Source of the DNA: Marinilabilia sp. UBA5340
GTDB taxonomy: Bacteria > Bacteroidota > Bacteroidia > Bacteroidales > Marinilabiliaceae
Direction of reading: 5' to 3'
DNA: 23,044 bases
NCBI GenBank assembly: GCA_002411085.1
Contig: DHQK01000257.1
Coordinates: forward strand, 3,975 to 27,018
The position numbers and the translations under genes were made by a program. The notes under the pieces were generated by a model that saw only the letters and a list, made by a program, of their open reading frames with translations, was not told where the DNA came from and searched no databases. Shown here piece by piece: positions 8,577-16,561 of this stretch; positions within the stretch are counted from its first letter, which is position 1; every line of letters begins with the position of its first letter.

Positions 8577-9332
8577 ATGGATATCGAGGTAAAAAATCTG
8601 AGATTTGGATATGGCAAGGAAGATATTCTTCATGACTTGAATTGTCGATTTGATAATGGGGAGTTTTGTGCTGTTATCGGGCCCAACGGGAGCGGAAAAA
8701 GCACTTTTATTCGATTGCTGGCACGTTTGTTGACTCCAAAGGAAGGAACGATTCTTCTTGACGGAAAAAATCTTGAAAATTACCATCGCCGCTTTTTGGC
8801 CCGTCACATAGGTTATGTCCCACAATCTGGAGGTAATTCTCCTATGGCAACTGTTTATGATACGGTGATGCTTGGCCGAAAGCCTCATATCCATTGGTTT
8901 CCGGGAAAAGAAGATGTCCGGAAGACCGAGGCCATAATGCATGATCTGTCATTAAGTAATTTTGCTCATCGTCTGACCAGCGAGTTAAGTGGAGGGGAGT
9001 TGCAACGTGTGCAAATTGCCCGTGCTCTGGTGCAGGAACCCGATGTGCTGATTTTGGATGAACCAACCTCAAGTCTGGATCTCAAACATCAGATCGAAGT
9101 GATGAATATCCTGAAAGGAATTTCACGAAAAAACATTACTGTAATTGTTGCCATTCATGATCTCAATTTGGCTATGCGGTATGCAGAACGGTTTGTTCTA
9201 TTGAAATACGGAAGGATAATTTCTATGGGAGATCATTCTATTATTTCTGAAAAGAACATCAAAAAGCTTTACGATGTGAATATTCAGAGAGTTGAAGCAG
9301 AAGGAGGTAGCTATTTGCTACCCGAATATTAG
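8577..9332 (+). CDS. ABC transporter ATPase, FecE/BtuD family
   Basis: 251 residues. All nucleotide-binding motifs are intact: Walker A GPNGSGKST (35-43), Q-loop Q83 in YVPQ, signature LSGGELQRVQIARAL (137-151), Walker B VLILDEPTSSLDL (157-169) and the H-loop histidine H194 in AIHDLNLA. This is the energising subunit of the importer formed with the preceding binding protein and permease. It starts 5 bases after the permease stop. The order regulator, binding protein, permease, ATPase is a complete importer; the outer-membrane step would need a TonB-dependent receptor, one of which is encoded at 20360-22741. Confidence 0.95.
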   Translation: MDIEVKNLRFGYGKEDILHDLNCRFDNGEFCAVIGPNGSGKSTFIRLLARLLTPKEGTILLDGKNLENYHRRFLARHIGYVPQSGGNSPMATVYDTVMLGRKPHIHWFPGKEDVRKTEAIMHDLSLSNFAHRLTSELSGGELQRVQIARALVQEPDVLILDEPTSSLDLKHQIEVMNILKGISRKNITVIVAIHDLNLAMRYAERFVLLKYGRIISMGDHSIISEKNIKKLYDVNIQRVEAEGGSYLLPEY

Positions 9333-9364
9333 TATGATAATGTATTGTGCAATAAACCGATAAA

Positions 9365-10459
9365 ATGATGACAACCAAAGTGCCGATTGCTTTTGTGAAA
9401 AATAACCTGAAGGAGAAGGCTTTTGTAAAAAATGCGGAACAGATAATTTCTGAAATCGTTGTTGATGACCACTTTGCTGATGGCCTTTTCAGAATTGAAG
9501 AACAGAAATTTCTGGATGTAATTTTTGGTTTTGACCGCTCTGATGATTACCAGTTAGTCACCCGCATTTTTAATGGCGAAACCAGAGGTGTTTTTGCCTC
9601 CAGAAGCCCTCATCGCCCTAATGGAATGGGGATTACAACTGTTTATTTACGGGAGCGCAAAGGGAATGTGCTGATTGTCTCAGGTCTGGATGCGCTCGAT
9701 GGCACCCCGGTTTATGATCTGAAACCGACAGATTTTTCATTCTACCGAAACTTAGAGGCCGTGGATGATTCCACACTCTCCCGACCGCGTTTCAATATTG
9801 AAAAGCATATTAGCCGAAGTGAATCAAGGGCATTATTGCAACAGGCCGGCCAATTGCACGGGCATTACTGTCCGGGTCTGGCTTTGGGGGTATTGGCTGC
9901 CATGCACGGCATGGAGCAGTTTAGACATTTATCAGATGGAATGGAAGATCTTCTGGCTATTGTCGAAACCAACAATTGCTTTTCGGATGGGGTTCAATAT
10001 GTTACTGGTTGCACTTTTGGCAATAATGCTTTAATTTTCAAAGATTATGGCAAGAATGCTGTTGCTATTTGTGACAGGGAGGGTAAGGGCTTTCGGATAA
10101 GGGCCCGCAATGATATGAGAGCTGTTGTTGATCAGTTATTTCCGGAATTTAACCGATTGTTTGAGAAGGTAGTTGTTAAGAGAGATCACCGCCCTGAATT
10201 TAAGCAGAAATTCAGAGACATTTCTCAAAAGGCCTCTTTCGGACTTCTGGATATTCCTTTTGACGATTTGTTTGAGGTGAAAGAGACGAAAGCAACTATT
10301 CCGGATTATGCGCCTATTGAGCAGAGTTTGGTATGTGAAAAGTGTGGTGAGATGTTTATGGCTTCCAGAGGTCATAAACAAAATGATGTGGTTATTTGCA
10401 ACAGCTGTCTTGACATACGTCATCCTTTTTTGGACGGTTATGGTATTCATTGCAGCTAA
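9365..10459 (+). CDS. TsaA/TrmO-like domain fused to FmdE domain and C-terminal zinc ribbon
   Basis: 364 residues with three parts. Residues about 5-128 resemble the TsaA/TrmO beta-barrel (SAM-dependent N6-methylation of t6A in tRNA in E. coli): GVFASRSPHRPNGMGI (75-90) and GLDALDGTPVYDLKP (107-121) are the family's signature segments, but the usual N-terminal G-x-[IV]-[RH]-[ST]-P motif is absent. Residues about 152-265 are an FmdE domain: LHGHYCPG (H165, H167, C169), then C205-x2-D208-G and TGCTFGN (C216), the expected metal-binding pattern. Residues 324-348 are a zinc ribbon, CxxC-x17-CxxC. FmdE is named for a protein encoded beside formylmethanofuran dehydrogenase; its biochemical role is not settled. 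It follows the ATPase gene by 32 bases and is probably the last gene of the same transcript. A role in metal-chelate handling or metal-dependent modification is inference. Confidence 0.87.
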   Translation: MMTTKVPIAFVKNNLKEKAFVKNAEQIISEIVVDDHFADGLFRIEEQKFLDVIFGFDRSDDYQLVTRIFNGETRGVFASRSPHRPNGMGITTVYLRERKGNVLIVSGLDALDGTPVYDLKPTDFSFYRNLEAVDDSTLSRPRFNIEKHISRSESRALLQQAGQLHGHYCPGLALGVLAAMHGMEQFRHLSDGMEDLLAIVETNNCFSDGVQYVTGCTFGNNALIFKDYGKNAVAICDREGKGFRIRARNDMRAVVDQLFPEFNRLFEKVVVKRDHRPEFKQKFRDISQKASFGLLDIPFDDLFEVKETKATIPDYAPIEQSLVCEKCGEMFMASRGHKQNDVVICNSCLDIRHPFLDGYGIHCS

Positions 10460-10664
10460 TGGTCAAAAACTGCTGTTGTTCAGGAATCTTAATTTTCCCA
10501 AAGGCGTATAGAAATTAAGCAACCTTAGGAGGCTGTCTGGAACACCACTGTATTTGTTTCTCTGAGCATTTAAGAATTGTGACAGATAGATTTTATACTA
10601 TGTTCAGAATGTCAAAAGGATAATATTGCAAAACTTTTGGGCAGCTCCTTTAAATATTTTACTT

Positions 10665-12134
10665 ATGATCGACGGGCAGCAGCTTGTAAAAGCATTAGAT
10701 AATTCAGAGGGTATCATCCTTATTGCCGAGCCGGACGGAACAATTGTTTTTGTCAATAAAACATTTGAAAAGGTTTATGGGTATAGCCGTGAGGAAGTCA
10801 CCGGGAAAAAAACTTCGATCCTTAAAAGTGGTTTTCACTCTAATAAGTTTTACAGCGAACTTTGGGATACCATCAAAAGCGGGAAGAGTTGGAGTGGAGA
10901 TTTTGTAAATCGCACCAAATCCGGAGAAATTATCTCCGAAAAAGCTTCCATTTCGCCTATCTTTTCCGATAACAATGTAGATATAAGTGGCTATGTGGCC
11001 GTAAAGTACAATATATCGGAGCGAAAAAAACTAAAGGCACAGCTTGAGATTAAAGAACAACTTTTTGAAAAGCTTTTTGAGAATTCCCCTGTTGGTATTT
11101 TTATCCTTGAAGCTGAAAAGTCGGAGGGGCAGATTATTGATTTTCGAATTGAACAGGCAAATCTTAAGTCATCTGTGATCTTTAACCGCATTTCCTTTAT
11201 CGATCAAAAACTTTCCAGCGTAATTAAAATTCAAAATATTCAGGGACTTCTTCGGGATAATAAAACTGTACAACAAGGTGAAGACGTTTATGAATGGGAG
11301 GATGTTTGTAAAGGAAAAATCCTTGAATTTAAGTTGTTTGGTCTGGGAGGTACCCAGTATTGTTTGCTGGCGACAGATGTGAGCACCAAAGTAAAGATGG
11401 AAAACCGGCTGAAAGATAGCGAAGCACATCTCAGGGAGCTTAATGAAACCAAGGATAAAATATTCAGCATCATTGCTCACGATCTTAGAAGCCCTTTCCA
11501 GACCATTATTGGCTTTGCTTCTTTGCTGAGTGATGGCATTGAAGAGAAATCCATCCCCCAGATTAAAGAAATGGCCCGGCAAATAAGCAATATGTCGGAA
11601 CAAACCTATAAGCTCCTGGACGACTTGCTAACCTGGTCGAAATCTCAGCTGGGGCAATTGAAACCAGTTCCTGTAAAGGTGGATGGCAAAATACTGGTGG
11701 ATAAATGTTTTGATCAATTGGGAATGGTAGCAGAAAAAAAAGGGGTTAATCTGAAAAACGAGGTTCCGGAAGGGGTGACTGTCAGAGTTGATAAGGATAT
11801 GCTTGAGTTTGTGATTCGCAATCTGGTGCATAATGGAATCAAGTTTACCCGGAAAGGAGGAAATGTAAGGTGTTTTTCTGAGGTGAGCGAAAATGAGGTA
11901 TTGATTCATGTCGAAGATACAGGTATCGGTATTCAGGAAGGAAAGCAGGACAGAATCTTTTCACTTAGTGGAAATTTGTCAACCAACGGAACCAGTGAAG
12001 AAGCAGGAACCGGATTGGGCCTGATGTTGTCAAAACAAATGATTGATTTGAACCATGGCAAAATCAGGGTTACCAGTGAGCCTGGAAGAGGTTCCTGCTT
12101 TACCGTTGCTTTTGAAAAACTGAGTGGGGAATAA
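10665..12134 (+). CDS. Soluble PAS-PAS sensor histidine kinase (orphan)
   Basis: 489 residues from the ATG at 10665; a TTG 39 bases upstream is in frame but less likely. There is no membrane segment, so it senses in the cytosol. PAS 1 spans about residues 8-120 (EPDGTIVFVNKTFEKVYGYS) and is followed by a short coiled linker; PAS 2, more diverged, spans about 130-240. The HisKA domain has the phosphoacceptor H272 in SIIAHDLRSPF. The ATPase domain has the N-box (N386, N390), G1 box EDTGIGI (D418, G420) and G2 box GTGLGL (448-453). No receiver domain and no response-regulator gene is present in the window, so its output partner is elsewhere. It lies 205 bases after the FmdE-fusion gene; a functional link to that unit is possible but not shown. 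Confidence 0.93.
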   Translation: MIDGQQLVKALDNSEGIILIAEPDGTIVFVNKTFEKVYGYSREEVTGKKTSILKSGFHSNKFYSELWDTIKSGKSWSGDFVNRTKSGEIISEKASISPIFSDNNVDISGYVAVKYNISERKKLKAQLEIKEQLFEKLFENSPVGIFILEAEKSEGQIIDFRIEQANLKSSVIFNRISFIDQKLSSVIKIQNIQGLLRDNKTVQQGEDVYEWEDVCKGKILEFKLFGLGGTQYCLLATDVSTKVKMENRLKDSEAHLRELNETKDKIFSIIAHDLRSPFQTIIGFASLLSDGIEEKSIPQIKEMARQISNMSEQTYKLLDDLLTWSKSQLGQLKPVPVKVDGKILVDKCFDQLGMVAEKKGVNLKNEVPEGVTVRVDKDMLEFVIRNLVHNGIKFTRKGGNVRCFSEVSENEVLIHVEDTGIGIQEGKQDRIFSLSGNLSTNGTSEEAGTGLGLMLSKQMIDLNHGKIRVTSEPGRGSCFTVAFEKLSGE

Positions 12135-12155
12135 ATGCTCCTATCTCCGCATGCC

Positions 12156-13214
12156 CTAAAGCCACCTTTTTTTTCTGAAATAGTAGAGCATCCCAAGCGC
12201 AGACAGAATCATAACACCCCATGCTGCCGGATACCCGTATTCCCATCCCAATTCAGGTATTTTTTCGAAGTTCATCCCATAAATACCGGCAATAAAAGTA
12301 ATGGGGATAAAGATGGTTGCAACGATTGTCAGTACTTTCATTACTTCATTCATCCTATGTCCCTGATAGGAAAAAAACAGGTTTGTAGCTCCTTCTGCCC
12401 GTGTGAGGTTGATATCAGCTTCGTCAATGAGTTGAAGCAACTGGTCTTTAAGATCCGAAAAGTAGGGGAGGGTTTGAGCGGCAATTTGCCCGACCTGTCC
12501 CTTTTCCGTAAAAATGATGGCTTCTTTGATAGGTGTCACGGCTTTTCGGAGTGCGAAAAGATCTTTCTTTATTTCCTCAAGTGACAGAATGTACTGAGGT
12601 TTGGGATTTTCCATTATTTTTTGAGGCAGGGCATCCAGGGTAGATTCCAGTTTGTTCAAGGTGGTGTAACAATTGCCAGTGATGGCATCAAGCAAAAGAT
12701 AAAGCAGGTAATCAGCTCCGTTTTTACGAACTTTTCCTTTCCCCTCGCGGATTCGCCCCCTGATGTGTTCAAAATGATCTCCTTTTTTTTCCTGAAAAGA
12801 GAGCAGTACATTTCCTTTCAGTATAAAACTTATTTGCTCTGAATCAATTCGATGCTGATTGGCTGGCAATAGAGATTTTATGGAGACAAACAGACTATCA
12901 GGCAACGCTTCAATTTTTGGGCGTTGTGTGGTATCCACAATATCCTGTACAACCAGTTTGTCTATTTCGAATTGATCTGCTATTTCATGCACCAATGTGG
13001 TGTCATGAATCCCATGAAGGTTAATCCAGAGAATTTCGGCTTCAGAGAGTGAAAGGTCCTTGCGGATCATCTCAAAATCAGTTTCGGTGCTAACTTCAGA
13101 AAAACCTGCCTCCGAAAATCGAAATAGTTGAATGGCAGGTGTTTCCAGGAATTGTTGCCCGACAAATTGTACGCCTGGCTCTACTGTTTTTCTCTGAAGA
13201 CGAAATTTGCTCAT
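12156..13214 (-). CDS. corA: CorA-type magnesium/divalent cation channel
   Basis: 352 residues. The long soluble N-terminal part (1-285) forms the funnel, with the extended helix ending HRMNEVMKVLT. Two C-terminal membrane helices (about 291-311 and 328-346) flank the selectivity motif Y-G313-M314-N315, the hallmark of CorA channels that pass Mg2+ (and sometimes Co2+ or Ni2+) as pentamers. The C-terminus is basic (RKKRW), facing the cytosol. The gene starts 2 bases after the ribH stop, so the two are probably one transcript, although no functional link is known. It converges with the histidine kinase gene, with 21 bases between the stop codons. Confidence 0.95.
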   Translation of the reverse strand: MSKFRLQRKTVEPGVQFVGQQFLETPAIQLFRFSEAGFSEVSTETDFEMIRKDLSLSEAEILWINLHGIHDTTLVHEIADQFEIDKLVVQDIVDTTQRPKIEALPDSLFVSIKSLLPANQHRIDSEQISFILKGNVLLSFQEKKGDHFEHIRGRIREGKGKVRKNGADYLLYLLLDAITGNCYTTLNKLESTLDALPQKIMENPKPQYILSLEEIKKDLFALRKAVTPIKEAIIFTEKGQVGQIAAQTLPYFSDLKDQLLQLIDEADINLTRAEGATNLFFSYQGHRMNEVMKVLTIVATIFIPITFIAGIYGMNFEKIPELGWEYGYPAAWGVMILSALGMLYYFRKKRWL

Positions 13215-13216
13215 TT

Positions 13217-13720
13217 CTATTTATTTTTTTCTTTCAATTCATGATTTAGTGCCACCATTTTTATGGCAGTAATGGCTGCTTCATCGCCTTTGTTGCCGTG
13301 TTTGCCCCCGGCCCGGTCAATGGCCTGCTGCTGATTGTCGGTAGTGAGTACTCCAAATATCACTGGTTTGCCGTGTTTGGCATTCAAAAGGGTAATTCCC
13401 TGTGTGACTCCCTGGCATACATAATCGAAATGGGGGGTGTCTCCCTTGATAACGCATCCCAGGCAGAGAACAGCATCCACATCTGTTTTTTTGATGAACT
13501 GACGTGCGCCATGTGTTAACTCAAAACTTCCGGGAACGTGCGCAACGAGAATATTTTCGGGGTTTGCACCTTCTTTTATCAGCGTATCCCAGGCGCCCTG
13601 CATCAAAGCATCAGTAATAACCGGGTTCCATTCCGACACCACGATGCCGAATTTCATGTTCTCAGCGGAAGGAATCTGTGTTGGGTCGTATTCTGAAAGG
13701 TTTTTCAGGTTTGTAGCCAT
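13217..13720 (-). CDS. ribH: 6,7-dimethyl-8-ribityllumazine synthase
   Basis: 167 residues. The enzyme condenses 5-amino-6-ribitylamino-uracil with 3,4-dihydroxy-2-butanone 4-phosphate in the penultimate step of riboflavin synthesis and assembles into pentamers or 60-mers. Seen here are the substrate-binding segment SEWNP (29-33), VPGSFEL (62-68), GCVIKGDTPHFDYV with the catalytic histidine H97, GVLTTDN (123-129) and the phosphate-contact region GGKHGNKG (138-145). Length is normal for the family. It is followed within 2 bases by corA. Upstream, the terminator of the TPR gene at 13751-13784 separates it from that unit, so ribH needs its own promoter in 13721-13750 or depends on read-through. 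No FMN riboswitch is seen. Confidence 0.96.
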   Translation of the reverse strand: MATNLKNLSEYDPTQIPSAENMKFGIVVSEWNPVITDALMQGAWDTLIKEGANPENILVAHVPGSFELTHGARQFIKKTDVDAVLCLGCVIKGDTPHFDYVCQGVTQGITLLNAKHGKPVIFGVLTTDNQQQAIDRAGGKHGNKGDEAAITAIKMVALNHELKEKNK

Positions 13721-13750
13721 AACAATTGTGTTTGTATAGTTTGTATCATT

Positions 13751-13784
13751 AAAAAAGGTTGTCCGAAGATACCAGACAACCTTT
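13751..13784 (-). terminator. Rho-independent terminator after the TPR-protein gene
   Basis: Read on the minus strand, a perfect 10-base-pair stem (AAAGGTTGTC / GACAACCTTT) with an 11-base loop runs into a continued T-run. It lies 44 bases after the stop of the TPR gene and before ribH. The run of A on the 5' side would also give a weaker signal in the other direction. Confidence 0.85.
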
Positions 13785-13827
13785 AATATAATAAAATTGA
13801 ATCAAATATGTTTACCTAAACAGTTAT

Positions 13828-14505
13828 TTATCCGTTGATTTTAGCCCGGGTAATGTATTTGTCGATCTGACGGGCCTCAGAACTGTTTTTGTATTGCTCT
13901 TTGATCTTGGTGTACATTTCCAGTGCCTGTTCTTTCTGTCCTGACTCTTCGTAAAGAAGTCCTAATTTGAAAAGATAGGTGGGGGCAATCAGTTCATTTT
14001 CCGACTTCGAAGCCTTCGTATACCATTTGATGGCTTCCTCGTTATTTCCAAGTTCGAGGTAAGCATCACCTGTTGCACCCTGTGCTGTAGACATAAGGAT
14101 TGGTTCATCAGTAGAGAAGCCTTTCAGGTAGTTGATGGCACTGTCATAATCTCCCAGATTCAGGTAACAAGCACCGGCATAATATTCTGCCAGTTCGCCA
14201 ACATTAGTGGCACCATATTGGTCAATGATTTCCAAAAATCCCGGATTCATACCATCACCGTTGAGGGCGAGGTTAAAACTGTCGGTCTGAAAATATTGCT
14301 GAGCCTGGAAAACAGTTTCCTGAGCCTCTTTCTGCAAGGGTTGCATGTAGAGTTTTTTAAATGCCCAGTAGCCACCTACAATAATAATCAATGCAATGGC
14401 GGCAAAACTAATCAGCTTCTGATTGTCTTCAATAAATTGTTCGGTTTTTGTCAAAGCCGATTCTACATTTTCAAAGCTGTCTTCGTGTTGTTTGTTAGTT
14501 GCCAT
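13828..14505 (-). CDS. Membrane-anchored TPR protein (YfgM-like architecture)
   Basis: 225 residues. A short acidic N-terminus is followed by one membrane helix (about residues 31-51, LISFAAIALIIIVGGYWAF) and a soluble part of tetratricopeptide helices: YYAGACYLNLGDYDSAINYL (109-128), GDAYLELGNNEEAIKWYTKA (146-165) and LGLLYEESGQKEQALEMYTK (181-200). The layout matches YfgM/ancillary SecYEG-type or general tol-pal-like TPR proteins; TPRs mediate protein contacts, and the partner is unknown. It has a good promoter (14532-14562) and its own terminator, so it is a single-gene unit, divergent from recF. Confidence 0.85.
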   Translation of the reverse strand: MATNKQHEDSFENVESALTKTEQFIEDNQKLISFAAIALIIIVGGYWAFKKLYMQPLQKEAQETVFQAQQYFQTDSFNLALNGDGMNPGFLEIIDQYGATNVGELAEYYAGACYLNLGDYDSAINYLKGFSTDEPILMSTAQGATGDAYLELGNNEEAIKWYTKASKSENELIAPTYLFKLGLLYEESGQKEQALEMYTKIKEQYKNSSEARQIDKYITRAKING

Positions 14506-14531
14506 ATTTAAATTTTATTTTTTTCTGAAGG

Positions 14532-14562
14532 CAAATGTAATTCTTTTCACTATTATACAAAA
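14532..14562 (-). promoter_or_regulatory. Promoter of the TPR-protein gene
   Basis: On the minus strand, -33 TTTTG (14562-14558), an 18-base spacer and -7 TACATTTG (14539-14532) fit the Bacteroidota TTTG/TAnnTTTG promoter pattern. The -7 box lies 26 bases before the ATG at 14505, giving a short leader. Confidence 0.7.
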
Positions 14563-14593
14563 CAGGCTTTGACAAAAAAAATTGCTTTGTGCA

Positions 14594-14622
14594 GTTGCTC
14601 TCTTTTTCTTTGTTTATTTTTG
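14594..14622 (+). promoter_or_regulatory. Promoter of recF-dciA
   Basis: -33 GTTG (14594-14597), a 17-base spacer and -7 TATTTTTG (14615-14622), matching TAnnTTTG. It is followed after about 47 bases by the GTG start of recF and is divergent from the promoter of the TPR gene. Confidence 0.6.
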
Positions 14623-14669
14623 CTGATGTTTAAAAACAGAGGATATCATATATTAAAGCTTAGGAAATA

Positions 14670-15773
14670 GTGTATTTAAAGCATCTCAATATTCTCAATT
14701 ACAAGAATGTAGCTCAGGCTGAGCTGGCCTTTTGCGATGGCATTAACTGCTTTGTCGGACCCAACGGTGCAGGAAAAACCAATTTACTGGATGCAGTTTA
14801 TTACCTTTCTTTCTGTAAAAGTTATTTCAATGCGGTGGATAGTCAGAATATTAGTCATGAAGAAGAATTTTTTGTGATTCAGGGAGCATTCGATCGCAAT
14901 GATAGTGAGGAACAAATTTATGTGGCCCTGAAAAGAAATCAGAAAAAACAATTCAAGCGAAACAAGAAAGAATATTCACGACTCTCGGAACACATTGGTC
15001 TTTTGCCGCTTGTTATGATATCTCCCTCGGATGAACGCCTGATTGTAGAGGGAAGTGATCAGAGACGAAAATACATTGACAGTGTTGTTTCGCAATACAA
15101 TAAATCCTACCTGGAGAAAATTATAAGGTACAACAGGGCGCTCTTGCAGCGTAACGCATTGTTAAAGAAAAGCGAGCGACTAAGTGATTCATTACATGCT
15201 CAGTTTGATGTGTGGGATGAACAAATGACGCATTTGGGTCAGCAAATATTTGAAGAACGAACAGCTTTTATCGAACAGCTTGTTCCGGTATTCAGGGAGT
15301 TCTATCAACATATCAGCGGGGGAAATGAGGAGGTAGATATTCAGTATACTTCCCATCATCAGGACGGAAACGTGATGGATAAACTTCGTCAAAACAGGCC
15401 GCGTGACCTGATTTTGGGTTATACAACGAAAGGGATCCACAAAGACGATCTTCAGTTTTTGTTAAGCAACCAGCCAGTAAAAAAAGAGGGCTCTCAAGGA
15501 CAGAAGAAGTCATTTTTGATAGCATTGAAATTGGCACAGTATGAGTTTCTTTCCAGATACAACGGATTTGGTCCTATTCTTTTGTTGGATGATGTGTTTG
15601 ACAAACTGGATGAAACCAGAGGAAACAGTTTGATTCAGCTGGTTTCTCAGGATCGATTTCGTCAGATTTTTGTTACCGACACGCAAAAACAAAGATTAAC
15701 GAATATAGTTGCAAAAACCGGCAAAGAAAACCGGTTTTTTGAGGTGTCGGATGGCAATGTTCAAGAAAAATAA
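14670..15773 (+). CDS. recF: DNA replication/repair protein RecF
   Basis: 367 residues starting at GTG 14670 (YLKHLNILNYKNVAQAEL is the normal RecF opening, and no ATG fits). RecF is an SMC-like ATPase that, with RecO and RecR, loads RecA onto gapped DNA at stalled forks. Visible motifs are Walker A GPNGAGKT (30-37), the ABC signature SQGQKKS (275-281) and Walker B ILLLDDVFDKLD (303-314). Between them is the helical arm of the family. The dciA gene begins 3 bases after the stop; this pair is common in Bacteroidota, unlike the dnaA-dnaN-recF order of many other phyla. Confidence 0.97.
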   Translation: MYLKHLNILNYKNVAQAELAFCDGINCFVGPNGAGKTNLLDAVYYLSFCKSYFNAVDSQNISHEEEFFVIQGAFDRNDSEEQIYVALKRNQKKQFKRNKKEYSRLSEHIGLLPLVMISPSDERLIVEGSDQRRKYIDSVVSQYNKSYLEKIIRYNRALLQRNALLKKSERLSDSLHAQFDVWDEQMTHLGQQIFEERTAFIEQLVPVFREFYQHISGGNEEVDIQYTSHHQDGNVMDKLRQNRPRDLILGYTTKGIHKDDLQFLLSNQPVKKEGSQGQKKSFLIALKLAQYEFLSRYNGFGPILLLDDVFDKLDETRGNSLIQLVSQDRFRQIFVTDTQKQRLTNIVAKTGKENRFFEVSDGNVQEK

Positions 15774-15776
15774 ACC

Positions 15777-16091
15777 ATGAGCTACAAGAAGCGCGATTTA
15801 CGGAAAAATTCGGTTCAACCCCTTCAGGATGTCTTGCGCGAGATAATTGGAAAGCAGCCTTCACTTTCAACCGGTATTTACCAATCACGGATTCCCGGAG
15901 CCTGGCGTGAAGTGGTAGGCCCATCAGCGGCAAGAGTTACAAAGAATGTTTGGTTCCGGCACGGAGTGGTTTATGTAACCCTTCATAGCAGTATTATCCG
16001 CAATGAACTGATGATGCATCGTGATACCATTATTCGCAATATGAATAATAAAATAGGAAGTACTGTTGTGAAAGAGCTGGTGCTGCGGTGA
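15777..16091 (+). CDS. dciA: DUF721 / DciA-like replicative helicase-loader protein
   Basis: 104 residues matching the DUF721 domain: VLREIIGKQPSLSTGIYQSR, then IPGAWREVVGP and the strand GVVYVTLHSSIIRNELMMHR, with IGSTVVKELVLR at the end. DciA is the ancestral loader or operator of the DnaB helicase in bacteria that lack DnaC or DnaI. It starts 3 bases after recF, so the two are co-transcribed and both act in replication and repair. This is a short form, the DUF721 domain only, which is usual in Bacteroidota. Confidence 0.88.
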   Translation: MSYKKRDLRKNSVQPLQDVLREIIGKQPSLSTGIYQSRIPGAWREVVGPSAARVTKNVWFRHGVVYVTLHSSIIRNELMMHRDTIIRNMNNKIGSTVVKELVLR

Positions 16092-16501
16092 ATATTTTTT
16101 TTTAACGGAACGCTATCCAAGTCAGAGTTTACCCGAAATTAATTTATTTGGGACAGGAATTTAGGAATAACTAAGGCTAATAATTATTAAAACATACGAC
16201 ACTTTCCGTATCGATATTGTTTTTTTGCTAAAAGCTATAAACCTACGAGCTCTTCAGGCTCTTGTTCCCTTAAATGTATAGGCATGATCCTGAAGAGGCA
16301 GATATTTACAGATGTGTTTTTTAGATTAACAGTCCGTTAAATAAAGGTATAAAAGCAGAGACGGAATGGCGCAAAGATCTTATTCTGAGAGGTTTGTGAA
16401 TCGCATTGACGGCTATGTAAATAATTAATTACCAACCACTTGTGAGAGATCAGTGAGGTGCTGTTTAGACACTGTTTAAGTTTTACCCAGAGAATGAAAT
16501 C

Positions 16502-16547
16502 ATAGTGCTTATACATTGTCATTCACTCGTATAGTGTTTACACATTG
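16502..16547. repeat. Near-identical 17-base direct repeat pair
   Basis: ATAGTGCTTATACATTG (16502-16518) and ATAGTGTTTACACATTG (16531-16547) agree at 15 of 17 positions and are separated by 12 bases. Function unknown; lies just before the palindrome at 16562. Confidence 0.6.
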
Positions 16548-16561
16548 CAAACATCCCAATT

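Noticed and set aside
6442..9332. Naming the importer btuFCD or a dedicated ferric-siderophore system
   Set aside because: The families overlap too much in sequence to assign cobalamin or siderophore, and the neighbouring regulator and FmdE fusion point elsewhere.
12135..12584. Plus-strand open frame of 149 codons after the histidine kinase
   Set aside because: It is antisense to the corA coding sequence, including the membrane-helix end; the translated product looks like a reverse-strand shadow.
16337..16522. Minus-strand 61-codon frame in the gene-free region
   Set aside because: No recognisable motif, no ribosome-binding site or promoter, and composition like the surrounding non-coding DNA.
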